A stretch of DNA of 64,000 bases from Metridium senile (lineage: Eukaryota; Cnidaria; Anthozoa; Actiniaria; Metridiidae): positions 15,803,679 to 15,867,678 of the forward strand of contig OX459107.1 in NCBI GenBank assembly GCA_949775045.1, read 5' to 3'. This document shows positions 37,201-42,950 of this stretch, piece by piece. The notes beneath the pieces are model-generated. The model saw only the letters and a program-made list of their open reading frames with translations, had not been told where the DNA came from and searched no databases. The first letter of the stretch is position 1; every line of letters begins with the position of its first letter. The translations under genes were made by a program, and so were the position numbers.

Positions 37201-39147
37201 TTGCAAAATATTGAAAATTGCGTTGTAACTCCACGTAACATACCAAGTAATCGAAGTAGTTTATTTCAATGGAAGACTCGAAAATACGAGGCACAATAGT
37301 CGATCCTTCTTTAATAATATGCGCGTTATAAGGGACATCAAAAGTTAGCCGATTTGTCATTTTGGAGATATAATATAATTTATAAAATGTGAAAAATCCT
37401 AAAAAATAGCTCTCCATAAATAATTAAGAACGCGTTTCATTTAAAATTGCTCTCTTAGAAATTTACCAAATTAATAATAATAATAATAATAATAATTTAA
37501 TGTGTTTATATGGCGCATTTCTAGTCTCAATGCGCCTTACATGTATAAATTAAATAAAAGTGATTAATTATACAAAATATTGTGAAAAGAGGAAGGACTT
37601 GAGTTTACACTTAAATGAAGATAATGATTTAGCGTTTTTAATGTCATCAGGTAATGAGTTCCAAAGTGAAGGGGCAGCAAAACTGAAAGAACGGGCACCG
37701 TAATAGTTAGTTTTTACATCAGGGACTGTGAGAAGTGAACGGTTTTGTGAACGTAGATTTCGTTTAGGACAGTATGGCTTGATGGTAGATTTTAAGTAGT
37801 CAGCAGATTGGCCATTAAGAATTTTGTAGGTGATTAGAAGAAGCTTGAATTTAGATCTTGCTTGGACTGGTAGCCAGTGAAGTTGTTTGAGTATAGGTGT
37901 GATGTGTTCATTCCTGCGTTGACCTGTTATTATACGTGCAGCAGTGTTCTGGATTCTTTGAAATTCGGATGAAGTCGTCCCCACAATGTATCCTAGCAGT
38001 ACCCAAGAACGATTTACCTAATTAAATATCTCACCGCGCCCAGAAGGAAAATCCCCCATAGCAACCTAGCGTTGCTATGGACGCTCCGATTTCGAAAAAC
38101 CTTATTGCATAGTAGACTTCAATCTATCTCTAGTAAGTAGATGGTATAGCATACTGCAGAAAGTTGTTTCGAAGCACATATTTTTTCGGTTGAAAATTGT
38201 TGGTCAGGTCGTAAAATTACTGAACCGTTAGTTCTTTCAAATTTTACCAAAATTTAATCTCCAAAAATTAAAGTTAATCTCGCCGAGAAATTACAAGTTA
38301 AAACGTGCAAATCAGGATAGACAATGCTAGTGTTTTATCAGATATACAACACTTGTCATGGTTTCTTTTGTAAATTATTGTAATTAAAATTGTTTTCCCA
38401 TTTAGGTGTACGATTCCATTAAAATGAAAATCTGTTTCAAACGTGAACTCTACCCAAGCAAAGGTTAGTAAGACAAAACCTTTGTAATGATGTCTTGAAT
38501 GAATTTACTGTATTGATGACAATAATAATTATTATTATTGATAAATGCATACAGAGATACATGCACCAAATGATGAGTGTTTTCAGAATAATATCAGACG
38601 TGATGAAGCCGTGCAAAGGCAAGGTACATGTATAACGTTTGGTATAATCTTAGTAATTATCAGAACCATTATCATCATTATTATCATCATCATCATCACC
38701 ATGATTAACATCATCATCATCACCATCATTATCGCCATCTTCATTACATCAACATTATTATTGTCAATATTATCATCGCCATCATAATCATCATCACCAT
38801 CATCATTACCATCACCACCATTATTATCATCAACATTATCATCACTACCATTATCATCATCATTACCATCATCCTTAACACCATAATCACAACTTTTGTA
38901 TTAAATCAACTTTGTCTACCCTCGTTATTTATAGAGACACCAAACTCAGGCACGAACACTACTACCACCACCATCAGATAGATACGTGTTGGACTACGTC
39001 GACGACCAACCACCGACAGATGGTAAGGGATTAGGTAGAGGAAGGAAGAAATACATCTTTCATACCAATTTGGTTCATTTCTTCTGTGTTTCAGATCATC
39101 CAATAACCAGCAACCTTCCAACGACTCCAGAAAGAACAACGTTGTAG
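15295..39147 (+). CDS. Gene A: adhesion/class B-type 7TM receptor with VWC and LDLa ectodomain
   Basis: Exons joined in frame: 15295-15367, 17495-17953, 18940-19068, 20333-20554, 22242-22424, 22527-22643, 23159-23383, 24863-25003, 25929-26066, 26277-26381, 26761-26861, 27039-27212, 27895-27981, 30218-30318, 31000-31108, 32073-32144, 32463-32617, 32994-33105, 33937-34087, 34851-34974, 35165-35222, 36050-36138, 36744-36864, 36961-37002, 38406-38463, 38555-38623, then tail exons 38935-39022 and 39095-39147. The first 26 exons give 1138 residues without a stop: signal peptide 1-24, two VWC-like repeats 25-177, LDLa 178-220, Cys-rich 221-394, VWC 395-469, Cys-rich 470-516, LDLa 517-562, NC...W hormone-receptor-like region about 563-631, stalk 632-838, seven helices about 839-1092. 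LLPILGVSWLFGF in helix 6 and the CWL turn before helix 5 mark class B/adhesion receptors. I see no GPS. Ligand unknown. The tail frame is ambiguous. AATAAA at 39177-39182 supports the end. Confidence 0.85.
15467..16130. mobile_element. Fold-back piggyBac-type MITE in gene A intron 1
   Basis: Left arm begins GGTGTTTCCCAGTAG and the right arm ends CTACTGGGAAACACC. Both are flanked by TTAA (15463-15466 and 16131-16134). Arms of about 280 bp are inverted copies with roughly 10% mismatch, and a smaller palindrome (GATTAGAGCGATTT / AAATCGCTGTAATC) sits in the middle. Total 664 bp, no coding capacity. Gene B intron 1 lacks it, so it was inserted in A after the duplication or lost from B. Confidence 0.9.
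16380..16530. repeat. Single-copy counterpart of the 55-bp minisatellite of gene B intron 1
   Basis: GACTTCAAGTCATTCTTGCC then ACGCCC, TAAATGACTTTCGGTATCTT corresponds to one unit of the array at 43672-44230. The preceding CAACAACAGTAATTGCAATA corresponds to 43650-43670. Gene A therefore keeps one copy where gene B has about ten. Confidence 0.75.
17155..17449. mobile_element. Mutator-like fold-back MITE in gene A intron 1, 10-bp target duplication
   Basis: Two arms of about 97 bp (CATCCTCGGGAACCCAGGGA... and its complement) surround a loop that itself contains GGTCGACC palindromes. Perfect direct repeats GATCAGGATG lie at 17145-17154 and 17450-17459. Long inverted ends with 9-11 bp target duplications are typical of Mutator-like elements. 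It ends 45 bp upstream of exon 2 and could affect splicing there. Confidence 0.9.
17495..17953 (+). CDS. Gene A exon 2: two VWC-like repeats
   Basis: 153 codons in phase 1/1. The pattern Cys, NGKTFSEGDVW, C-x-C, C is followed by a second CLDDKK...W...C-x2-C-x-C...C unit: two VWC-like modules. There are several N-glycosylation sequons. It is nearly identical to exon 2 of genes B and C. Confidence 0.9.
18050..18380. repeat. Degenerate repeat region in gene A intron 2
   Basis: GGGGAACAAGGG, GGGAAACAGTTATTT and related strings recur at irregular intervals of about 60-70 bp. This looks like an eroded tandem repeat. A shorter related stretch is present at 44740-44860 in gene B. No coding signal. 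Confidence 0.5.
18588..18785. mobile_element. MITE with CCTCTTCTACACGAATCCG-type ends
   Basis: CTTCTACACGAATCCGATCC at the left and GGATCCGTGTAGCCGGGG at the right are inverted, with internal repeats of AAAAGTATGCGGTTT and GATTCGTGTGGACG. No clear target duplication was found. Confidence 0.6.
18940..19068 (+). CDS. Gene A exon 3: LDL-receptor class A module 1
   Basis: 43 codons in phase 1/1 ending KCNGMNECTDKSDESDCGN, the Ca-binding end of an LDLa module with the SDE signature. The first half has fewer Cys than a canonical LDLa (one before KCNG), so disulfides may be shared with neighbouring exons. Confidence 0.85.
19070..19250. mobile_element. Partial fold-back element of the GGGGTGATCGGCGG family
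   Basis: A run of G followed by CTTTGTCCAAGTGGTAGGGG and TGATCAGCG, immediately after the exon 3 donor, then TTTAGGGTTCTTGC. One end of the family also seen at 33541-33829; the other end is missing. Confidence 0.65.
19265..19690. repeat. 54-bp tandem repeat with one inverted unit at its start
   Basis: The unit (AAGCTTTGGTGTCTATTTTA, TGATAAATTATTACGCAGAA, GAAACGTAATCATC) repeats about six and a half times at 53-54 bp spacing from about 19329. The preceding 19277-19328 is one unit in reverse complement (GGTTACGTTTCTTCTGCGTA), so the array begins with a head-to-head pair centred on AAGCTTGG. Confidence 0.9.
19855..19960. repeat. Short CTTCGGCAGT-type repeat
   Basis: Variants of CTTCGGCAGT/CTTCGGACAT recur about eight times over 100 bp in intron 3 of gene A. 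Nothing else is seen between 19700 and 20330. Confidence 0.7.
20333..22643 (+). CDS. Gene A exons 4-6: Cys-rich ectodomain
   Basis: Exon 4 (20333-20554) has a VWC-like core, KCECRNSVLQCKTTV, and two further Cys (YGCNMSCNIS). Exon 5 (22242-22424) carries CQFHYPGP and GGICCPGHNTCP, rich in Cys/Pro. Exon 6 (22527-22643) has ELRQAYGFQLCPNG. All three are in phase 1/1, so this part of the gene could grow by symmetrical exon duplication. I cannot assign exons 5 and 6 to a named family. Against gene B, exon 5 differs by two codons near its start (FRQNDDSLKREG versus FRRYRIKREG). Confidence 0.85.
20600..20935. other. G-rich tract in gene A intron 4
   Basis: Repeated runs of three or more G (GGGACTCGG, GGGGGATCGGGGG and so on) on the plus strand over 300 bp, absent from the corresponding short intron of gene B (45966-46209). 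It has the composition of G-quadruplex-prone DNA. No coding feature. Confidence 0.6.
20936..22180. mobile_element. Fold-back element in gene A intron 4
   Basis: The left arm (CCACAGTTCCCTGCACCATC, TTGAAAAGCAGTCGGGCCTT, GCGTTGAAGC) and the right arm at about 22080-22180 (AAGGCCCGGCTACCTTTCAA, CAGGGAACTATGAAGG) are inverted copies of about 100 bp. Inside are further palindromes at 21395-21480 and 21955-22060. A related fragment follows the 32-bp array near 29200. Gene B lacks it: its intron 4 is only 244 bp. Confidence 0.75.
21570..21650 (-). other. tRNA-like sequence, probably SINE or pseudogene
   Basis: Read on the minus strand, GGTTGCCTCGGTAGTATAAT then GG, and further on CGGTTCGCATCC, resemble A and B boxes. 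The 3' strand does not pair with the 5' acceptor strand (no complement of GGTTGCC) and the T stem is poor, so this is not a functional tRNA. Confidence 0.4.
23159..23383 (+). CDS. Gene A exon 7: VWC domain
   Basis: 75 codons, phase 1/1: TCEDEKGNRYFEGAGWKPN followed by C-x2-C-x-C, VGGVLKC and three further Cys (TTCVQPHCKV...KCY). This is the clearest von Willebrand C match of the gene. Such domains often bind extracellular ligands of the BMP type, but nothing here shows what this one binds. Confidence 0.9.
23518..24510. mobile_element. Large fold-back element with nested LINE fragment, gene A intron 7
   Basis: Left arm from 23518 (CCACCAAAACATTGCCGCTA, then AAAATTATCCGGTAATCGAA at about 23640) and right arm to 24510 (TTTGATTACCGGATAATTTT, then CAATGTTTTGGTAGCG) are inverted copies of about 200 bp. 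Between them, about 23880-24085 on the plus strand, lies a LINE RT C-terminal remnant (SFFPQTIKEWNLLPNHL...TFKTAIEEY, stop) with an AT-rich tail. Gene B intron 7 has an unrelated fold-back at 47600-48655. Confidence 0.8.
24863..26861 (+). CDS. Gene A exons 8-11: Cys-rich module, LDLa 2, hormone-receptor-like region
   Basis: Exon 8 (24863-25003) starts GCYWNSRYYESNTHWNMG and has five Cys. Exon 9 (25929-26066) is a second LDLa: HFLCQSGDQVIQKDLKC, then CSDGSDEVLC. Exons 10 and 11 (26277-26381, 26761-26861) read IGNCTDMNKNWT|GLYYAKC...W..FCLCEDRN, which in spacing of NC, W and Cys resembles the hormone-receptor (HormR) module that precedes GAIN domains in adhesion receptors; that assignment is tentative. 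Exon 11 changes the phase from 1 to 0. Exons 10 and 11 already differ more from gene B than the exons before them. Confidence 0.8.
25085..25395. repeat. CCAACATGTTG-type repeat in gene A intron 8
   Basis: Two tandem stretches of about 125 bp each contain AACATTGTTGCGATACGG, GAAATGTTGGATGAA and CATCCAACAGGGTGTTCAAA. The outer sequences AAACGGGCCAACATGTTG and CAACATGTTCGGCCCGT are inverted. It looks like a MITE with internal tandem duplication. Confidence 0.7.
25570..25856. mobile_element. Tc1/mariner-like MITE in gene A intron 8
   Basis: CACCTAATTCAAAAAAGGTT at the left and its inverted partner at the right, TA on both sides (25568-25569 and 25857-25858). Arms of about 120 bp; the interior contains ACCGTTCAGCG / CGCTGAACGGT. 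Total 287 bp. Confidence 0.85.
27039..31108 (+). CDS. Gene A exons 12-15: extracellular stalk
   Basis: Exons 27039-27212, 27895-27981, 30218-30318 and 31000-31108 encode a largely helical, Cys-poor region between the Cys-rich modules and helix 1, the place a GAIN domain would occupy. The second half of exon 12 (ILRKAKQVFGQITEKNDNEV) is almost identical to gene B, while its first half and exons 13-15 differ at roughly a third to half of residues, with indels of one codon in exon 12, one in exon 13 and four in exon 15. For exon 15 I chose the acceptor TTATTAG at 30999, because the nearby GGCAG at 30982 puts the exon out of frame. No GPS pattern is present. Confidence 0.75.
27256..27402. mobile_element. 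Palindromic MITE, GGGCATTATGCC type
   Basis: AACAATAGGGCATTATGCCG and GATAGTTG at the left are matched by CAACTATCATAGCATTATGC and AGCTCTATTG-like sequence at the right in inverse orientation, in intron 12 of gene A. Confidence 0.6.
27408..27548. mobile_element. Short MITE, ATTCAACAACAAA ends
   Basis: ATTCAACAACAAAATTTTCC at 27408 and its inverted copy GGAAAATTTGTTGTTGAAT ending at 27548; the interior has a GCGGGCACTATGCGC / GCGGGCACTATCACG direct repeat. It adjoins the previous MITE and the next one. Confidence 0.75.
27591..27731. mobile_element. Short MITE, GAGTGGTTTTTATTAACCC ends
   Basis: GAGTGGTTTTTATTAACCCG at the left and CGGGTTAATGACAACCACTC at the right are imperfect inverted repeats, with AGTGTATTAGTT / CACTAAAGTGTAT extending the arms. 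Third MITE within 500 bp of gene A intron 12. Confidence 0.75.
28077..28818 (-). mobile_element. Non-LTR retrotransposon 3' end in gene A intron 13
   Basis: Minus-strand open frame 28818-28366 ends with the typical post-RT pattern FSKGRTRSAHDHTI...FFIRYISIWNNLPDHLV...SISKFKKGLRVYLFN, stop. Downstream on that strand are AATAAAGTTATTATAA and a tail of AAAT repeats (28077-28110 in plus coordinates). Long homopolymers (C run 28189-28212, A run 28219-28235) interrupt the 3' UTR. 5'-truncated, as is usual for LINEs. Confidence 0.85.
28860..29200 (+). repeat. LINE 3' tail followed by a 32-bp minisatellite
   Basis: 28860-29020 ends CAGCCTTCGGGCTGCAATGT and AAATAATAAATATATCTATC, a LINE-type 3' end on the plus strand, tail to tail with the previous element. 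From 29021 the 32-bp unit CGTCTCTAGCTCGCTTCGAT then AAGCTCAACGTT is repeated about 5.6 times. The array runs into sequence related to the 22100-22200 fold-back arm. Confidence 0.85.
29401..29826. mobile_element. Tc1/mariner-like MITE in gene A intron 13
   Basis: CAGTCATTTGACAAAACGTT at the left and AACTGTTTTGTCAAATGACTG at the right are inverted, with TA on both sides. Arms are about 90 bp and include GCGACTACGCGACTA / CGCGTAGTCGCGAA. Total 426 bp, non-coding. Confidence 0.9.
29998..30128. mobile_element. PIF/Harbinger-like MITE, TTA target duplication
   Basis: GGGGCTGTATATATGAAGGC at 29998 and GCCTTCATATAAACAGCCCC ending at 30128 form arms of about 55 bp, flanked by TTA on both sides. A 3-bp TTA/TAA duplication with G-rich ends fits PIF/Harbinger. 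Confidence 0.85.
30437..30662 (-). mobile_element. tRNA-derived SINE (gene A intron 14)
   Basis: On the minus strand GGTTCGAGTCCCGGCTCG is a Pol III B box, followed by GGCATGGATTATATGTGAG, TTGAGTTTGTTTGATGTG, then CTCCGGGTTATCCGG and TTAACGTAGAGGTAGTGAG. A second copy on the plus strand at 40430-40668 shares all of these blocks. Confidence 0.8.
30817..30945. mobile_element. Partial fold-back element (GGGGTGATCGGCGG family)
   Basis: ACCTTTTAGGGTCATTTTCA, then AGCCCTACCACTTGTACAAA. One degenerate terminus of the family that is complete at 33541-33829. Confidence 0.55.
31109..31292. repeat. AAT/AAC trinucleotide microsatellite
   Basis: About 180 bp of AAT and AAC triplets beginning immediately at the exon 15 donor (CAG|GTAATAATAAT). 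Open frames through it (poly-Leu, poly-Tyr, poly-Ile) are artefacts of the period. Confidence 0.95.
31293..32072. other. Remainder of gene A intron 15
   Basis: About 780 bp without recognised exons. Near 31815 the string GTAGTCACC followed by TTAA resembles the right end of a TTAA-type element, but no left partner was found. Confidence 0.5.
32073..38623 (+). CDS. Gene A exons 16-26: linker, seven-helix domain, start of tail
   Basis: Exon 16 (32073-32144) is an Asn-rich linker with sequons. Exon 17 carries helix 1 (LSLMSVGIVAMVISITLLAC). Exon 18 has helix 2 (RKNLMLSICMANIIYMV). Exon 19 has helix 3 (VFCKVLAVLQHYLHTAVFTW). Exons 19/20 span helix 4, exon 20 encodes extracellular loop 2 with a Cys (YVDCGPF), and exon 21 CWLNDGFWLYNGP runs into helix 5 (exon 22). 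Exon 23 has helix 6 with LLPILGVSWLFGF. Exons 23/24 hold helix 7 (VVNASQGIMISL). Exons 25 and 26 begin the cytoplasmic tail. Exon 17 is identical to gene B at every base and exons 18-23 nearly so; exons 24-26 are more diverged. Confidence 0.9.
32190..32440. repeat. ATC microsatellite in gene A intron 16
   Basis: ATC/ATT triplets over 250 bp between exons 16 and 17. The counterpart in gene B (55990-56130) is shorter and is followed by a 177-bp insertion. Confidence 0.9.
33127..33330. repeat. Two-copy ancestor of the gene B intron 18 minisatellite
   Basis: CCAACAAAATCATCACTGAA, AAACATAATCACTATTATCA, then TACCTTCACGATCATCACTA is present about twice here. The same unit, with small changes, is repeated about eight times at 57418-58180 in gene B. 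Confidence 0.8.
33541..33829. mobile_element. Complete fold-back MITE, 9-bp target duplication (gene A intron 18)
   Basis: Left terminus CCGGGGGGATCTCCCTTTGT, CCAAGTAGTAGAGGTGATCG; right terminus CGATCACCCTATACCACTTG, GACAAAGGGAGTACCCC. ACTTTGGTC is repeated exactly at 33532-33540 and 33830-33838. The 9-bp duplication points to a Mutator-like origin for this dispersed family. Confidence 0.9.
34128..34574. mobile_element. CACCTA-type MITE in gene A intron 19
   Basis: CACCTACTTGCAAGAACGTT at 34128 and TTTCTTGCAAGTAGGTG ending at 34574. Arms extend inward through CGTATGACAAC-like sequence and GCGACTACTGAAACCG / CGGTTTCAGTAGTCGC. TA lies on the left; the right flank now reads TT. Related to the element at 3191-3530. 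Confidence 0.8.
35745..36021. mobile_element. Palindromic insertion in gene A intron 21
   Basis: Inverted copies of AATCGAATGTGGTTTAGCGT lie at 35891 and 36016, around a region with AGAGTACAGACAACGC and AGAGTCCAGACAACGG direct repeats. AGATGTATACCATT and AGATATACCATT at the edges could be a decayed target duplication. Gene B lacks it. Confidence 0.55.
36190..36616. repeat. G run and AAAACCGCACC tandem repeat
   Basis: A run of about 22 G (36195-36216), then from 36425 imperfect repeats of AAAACCGCACCAAAAAACGC with a period near 20 bp, in intron 22 of gene A. Confidence 0.8.
37470..37984 (-). mobile_element. Non-LTR retrotransposon 3' end in gene A intron 24
   Basis: A 138-codon open frame on the minus strand matches the C-terminal region of CR1/L2-type reverse transcriptases: RIQNTAARIITGQRRNEHIT, LHWLPVQARSKFKLLLITYK, SLWNSLPDDIKNAKSLSSFK. 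The 3' UTR ends in AATGCGCCATATAAACAC and ATT triplets (37475-37495). 5'-truncated but the remaining frame is intact, so it is a fairly young insertion. Confidence 0.93.
38660..38890. repeat. ATC microsatellite in the last introns of gene A
   Basis: ATC/ACC triplets after exon 26, in the same position as 62040-62188 in gene B, so the repeat predates the duplication. Confidence 0.9.
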
Positions 39148-39182
39148 TCATAAAAAAATATACTCAAATATATACCAATAAA
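38935..39182 (+). CDS. Gene A tail exons and polyadenylation signal
   Basis: Exon 27 (38935-39022, acceptor TTATAG, donor G|GTAAGG) and exon 28 (39095-39147, acceptor TTTCAG) follow gene-like splice signals. Entering exon 27 in the phase left by exon 26 gives a stop at 38979-38981 after TNTTTTTIR. The other frame reads PPPSDRYVLDYVDDQPPTD and runs through exon 28 to a -TTL end at 39147. AATAAA at 39177-39182 sits 30 bp after that stop. Either a 2-nt frame change has occurred, a small exon was missed, or the tail ends early. Confidence 0.55.
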
Positions 39183-39214
39183 ACATATACTCAAAAACTG
39201 CATAATCAACAATA

Positions 39215-39400
39215 GGTTCTAGTACAGTGTCTGTATGTGTAGTAGTTTTATTTCCTATTATTGTATTTAATTGTAGCCATAGATTAGTTTTAGTATATTT
39301 AATATTTCCTTGTAAATATATATAATTTATTTTAATTTATTGTGATTATTTATTCCTGAAGTACCCACCGTGGGTAAATAAAGTTATCTTAGAGCGGTTT
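39215..39400 (+). mobile_element. LINE 3' tail, same family as 2145-2290
   Basis: TTGTAGCCATAGATTAGTTT, AATATTTCCTTGTAAATATA and GTGATTATTTATTCCTGAAG match the reverse complement of 2145-2270. It ends AAATAAAGTTATCTTA, where the next MITE is inserted. No coding part next to it. Confidence 0.8.
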
Positions 39401-39540
39401 TCGTACGAGTGGGAAACTGACCGTACCGTACAGTAACCGTACCGTAAGTTCTATAAAAACATTCGAAAATTCTACAGTAACAGTACCGTAACTGTGCGGT
39501 AAATATTACGGCCAGTTTCCCACTCATACGAAAACCGCTC
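39392..39540. mobile_element. MITE with GAGCGGTTTTCGTACGAG ends, 7-8 bp target duplication
   Basis: GAGCGGTTTTCGTACGAGTG at 39392 and CACTCATACGAAAACCGCTC ending at 39540, flanked by TATCTTA on both sides. The interior repeats CCGTACCGTA. A 7-8 bp duplication fits the hAT superfamily. It is inserted in the LINE tail. Confidence 0.85.
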
Positions 39541-40074
39541 TATCTTATCTTATCTAGATACTGAGATATTTGCATGTTTGTTTGTATGGTTTGTTTGTTT
39601 ACCAAATAAGATTGTAAGAGCCTCAGGATGACGTCAAGATGACACTGAAAAGTAGTTCAGTCGACATATTCAGTGAAATCACCATTTCGTTTCCTTATAA
39701 AATATATGGTTTATTGTTTGTTTACTAAATAAGATTGTAAGCTTTTCGTATAGTACTATTGAAAACTTTATTATGATATTTGCCATTTGAAAAAACTGTA
39801 TAACTATATATCAATGTATTAATGTATGACTTTATAATTAGTGTAATAACAATAAAGGTTATAATCATCACTACAATAGATTTATCTTCTTTCAATTTAA
39901 CCTGCATGGATGATATGAGACGCAGCGCAATGATTAAAAAAGCACTCAATAAAAAGGCATGCCTACACATGCATATACCAGTGTATCAAAAGTACTATTT
40001 TTATTATTATCTATTACATGTAGGGTATGTAATACAATATAATTCGTAATAATATAACAATAATATGAGTGGAA

Positions 40075-40250
40075 GCGTAAGAAGGGAAGGCCAAGAGAGC
40101 GATGGAGGAGAACAATTGAAAAAGAGAGGAAAAAGATGGGGTGACGGGATTGGAAAGAGGCTGAACAGATCGCAGCGGACAGGCCAAAGTGGAGGGAGTT
40201 GTTTCTCGCCTCATGCTCCACAAGGAGCTAGGAGAAAAGAAGAATATAAT
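40075..40250 (+). mobile_element. LINE C-terminal fragment of a different clade, with internal stop
   Basis: The plus frame reads GRPRERWRRTIEKERKKMG, a TGA stop, RDWKEAEQIAADRPKWRELV then SRLMLHKELGEKK. The RPR-x-RWRR-x-IE ... A-x-DR-x-WR-x-LV pattern is typical of the C-terminus of some non-LTR reverse transcriptases. Confidence 0.7.
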
Positions 40251-40429
40251 ACGATGGTACCAATGGGCCTTTATCACACAACGGCCATGTTTATTCCCAT
40301 GAGAGCGAAAACCTTTGTTTGGAACGTTCTGAAACGCATGAAAGCGAGGTCCAGGGGACCCAAGGGATTCAAAACCTATTGTTTCAACCAATATGGCGGC
40401 CCGTTGTAAAAGCGAATATGCAAACGCCA

Positions 40430-40668
40430 TTGGTGGCGTAGTGGTTTACCAGGCGTCTCTCGTCGCTGTGGTCCAGTTTCAGGTTTTGGCATGGATTATA
40501 TGCGAGTTGAGTTTGTTTGTGTTCTTCTCTCCTATGCCACGAGGGTTTTTTTACTCCGGGTTATCCGGTGTTCCTCCCAACGCATAAGTGTGGGCCGAGT
40601 TGTGTGCAAAAATATTAAACGTCGAGGTAGTGAGGCCGAGTCTGAGTCTACCCGTAGGTAGGGCACAT
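40430..40668 (+). mobile_element. tRNA-derived SINE
   Basis: TGGTGGCGTAGTGGTTTACC fits a Pol III A box; the B-box region is degenerate (GTCCAGTTTCAGG). Then GGCATGGATTATATGCGAGT, TTGAGTTTGTTTGTGTTC, CTCCGGGTTATCCGG and TTAAACGTCGAGGTAGTGAG follow, as in the copy at 30437-30662. Confidence 0.8.
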
Positions 40669-41362
40669 GATATATGTCTAGCTAGAAGTGATTTATTTTT
40701 GTCCATATCCAAGGATATTGTACCATTGATTTATACCCCACATGTAGAAGTCATTTTCAAACTAAACCACCCTAGGCGGTAAGCACTTTCAGAGGCGCTA
40801 ATGGAAATGTCCTCAATCTTGCAGTTTCCGCTGATCCGCTCATAAAAGTGTATAATTGTCCTGTAATTAGTTTTCAAGTGTTCAAGTATATAATTAGAAC
40901 ATTAAATCACGGATAAATCAAGTAAGGAAAATAGATGTTTTTGCTGTGAATAAAAATAGAAGATTTTGCACCTACGCGTAAACGGATTGATGATGGTTTG
41001 TTTGTAGTAATGCCACTTTCAAATACTGTGTATAGTGGCTCACGGAAAAGCCCCATGAATAGGTGATGTTTTTGAATACAGAACGTAGAAAATGGAAAAA
41101 CTGCGACAGTGAGTGATGTTGTAAATACTGAGTGTAGTCAACTGATAAAGAAATGTGAAATGATCAACATGCAAACTGTGCTCTCAAGCGTTGCATGAGG
41201 ACACAAAGGAGAGGCTGCATAGGATTTTGGAATGTATATAATGTCCCTCCACGTTCTTGATGAAAATAGTAATTATAAACACTTTGATCTTGTGAAAAGT
41301 GAAAACCCGTGTGCAAAGGCAGGAGCTATCTCATACATTATCCTGAAAAATCCTTAATAGAT

Positions 41363-41917
41363 AAAAATTGTGGGTATAGACATGTGGAAAGATATTCCAG
41401 ACTACCTTAAGTCCTTAAAATCAACCTCTTCCTTTAATAAGAAATTGAAAGATTTTCTGTTATCGCAACAAAACCTGCATACGTAATTTTTTTTTTTTTT
41501 TTTCTGGTATGCCTTCGTCTCACGACGAGATTATATACGTATATAATGTTTACTTAAACCTATATATAATTAGTGCATTTGTTTGATCAACCAAACTTAC
41601 TCTACATAATGATAAATATATATATATATACAATTAAATGCTAGTCTTGTGATGTGTGTGTGTATCGTAGCTATATATGTGTGCTAATGTGTGTTTATTT
41701 CTTTCACCTGCTGTTATTTATCTAAACTAACAAAGGCTGGGGACTAACTCGATAACAGACATGTTCACTTAGTCCTCTGTCTGATTTAATTATTTAAGTA
41801 ATGATTTATAAATTCTAAATTTTTTTTTTTACCATAATTGTTACTTGATATTTCTCTATAAATTGTAAAATCAATATATATGAGAAAATAAACAAATATT
41901 ACTATATTATTAAAACG
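41363..41917 (+). mobile_element. LINE 3' end inserted in the gene B 5' flank
   Basis: The plus frame reads VGIDMWKDIPDYLKSLKSTS, SFNKKLKDFLLSQQ and a stop at about 41487, then an AT-rich 3' UTR ending ATAAACAAATATTA. It interrupts the conserved flank between the strings TCCTTAATAGATAAA and AAAACGAACTCAATTC, which are adjacent in the gene A copy. Confidence 0.8.
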
Positions 41918-42564
41918 AACTCAATTCACCTATCTATCTATAGGTCTCATACATGCAAAATCCATGCTAAAGTCAAAGTTACGCCCAATCATGACACTGC
42001 GGTGAGATAATACGACCCTCTTATGGATAAATTGCTTAGAACTTCTAGAACAGAAATAAATAGCAATAATTTGATAGGGTACAGATATAGCACTTAATTA
42101 ACCCAAAATTGCTTTTGGCCCTTACCTTAATTGAACCAAAACATTCATTCAGATGTTTTTAAAATCTTCGTCAATATAATAAATTATTTTGTTTGGGACG
42201 TCGTCGGCTTTTTAGAGCGGCCTTAATGTTAATGTTAGGACCTCTCTGAAAATCATTGTTATGAGTGGAGCATCCTCATTAAATATTATTATTTATTATC
42301 AATTATGTTAAAGCTGAAAGTCAAATCAAAACATCCAGGTTAATTTTCTTTTCTCAGATCAAGGCGAGTCGTCTTGGAAAAAATTAGCCGCAAGACTTTG
42401 ATCCATATTTTGTGATCATCTTGTCCTCACGATAACGAAGCTAGAGTGGTTTGCATATCGCTCTTGTCGCAAAAGTCGACAGGCTCAACCTGGGAGGTCC
42501 AATCAGAGGGCAAATCACAATACACGTGTAACAAAAGAGGACCAGAAACTAAGGGCAAAATTAA

Positions 42565-42950
42565 TAATGATAATAATAATCAATAATTTATTGCTTATAT
42601 GAAGGCGCAAATTAGCATTTGGATATGATCAAATGCGCCTATAAAAATATTACATTCTATTGAAACAATTAAATAAAGAAATTAATAAAATAGGTTAATG
42701 TGATAAATATAAAAACTAAGTTACATGCAAGTGAAATATCCTATATATAATAAAAATGTCAGTAAAATCTAATAGAAATATGTTCATAAATAATTTTTTT
42801 TTTTTGCATAGTAAAATTTAACTGTCTATTGTACGTAGCAAGCGCAAGCTTGTTTAAAAGAAATGTTTTAACTAAAGTCTTAAAGATGTTGAAATTGTTT
42901 TCAGATCTTATATTGGTTGGTAATAAAAGATTAAATTATTCATAGCCAAG
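42565..42950 (-). mobile_element. LINE 3' end on the minus strand
   Basis: Minus-strand translation near 42930-42800 gives LLLPTNIRSENNFNIFKTLV, KTFLLNKLALATY, the usual last RT-associated segment. Downstream are GCGCCTTCATATAAGCAATA and ATT triplets, as in the 37470-37560 tail. Confidence 0.7.

Noticed and set aside
40065..40409. 114-codon plus-strand gene starting MSGSVRREGQ
   Set aside because: The coding signal is in another frame of the same strand (RPRERWRRTIEKE...WRELV), a LINE C-terminus with an internal stop; this frame is a by-product.
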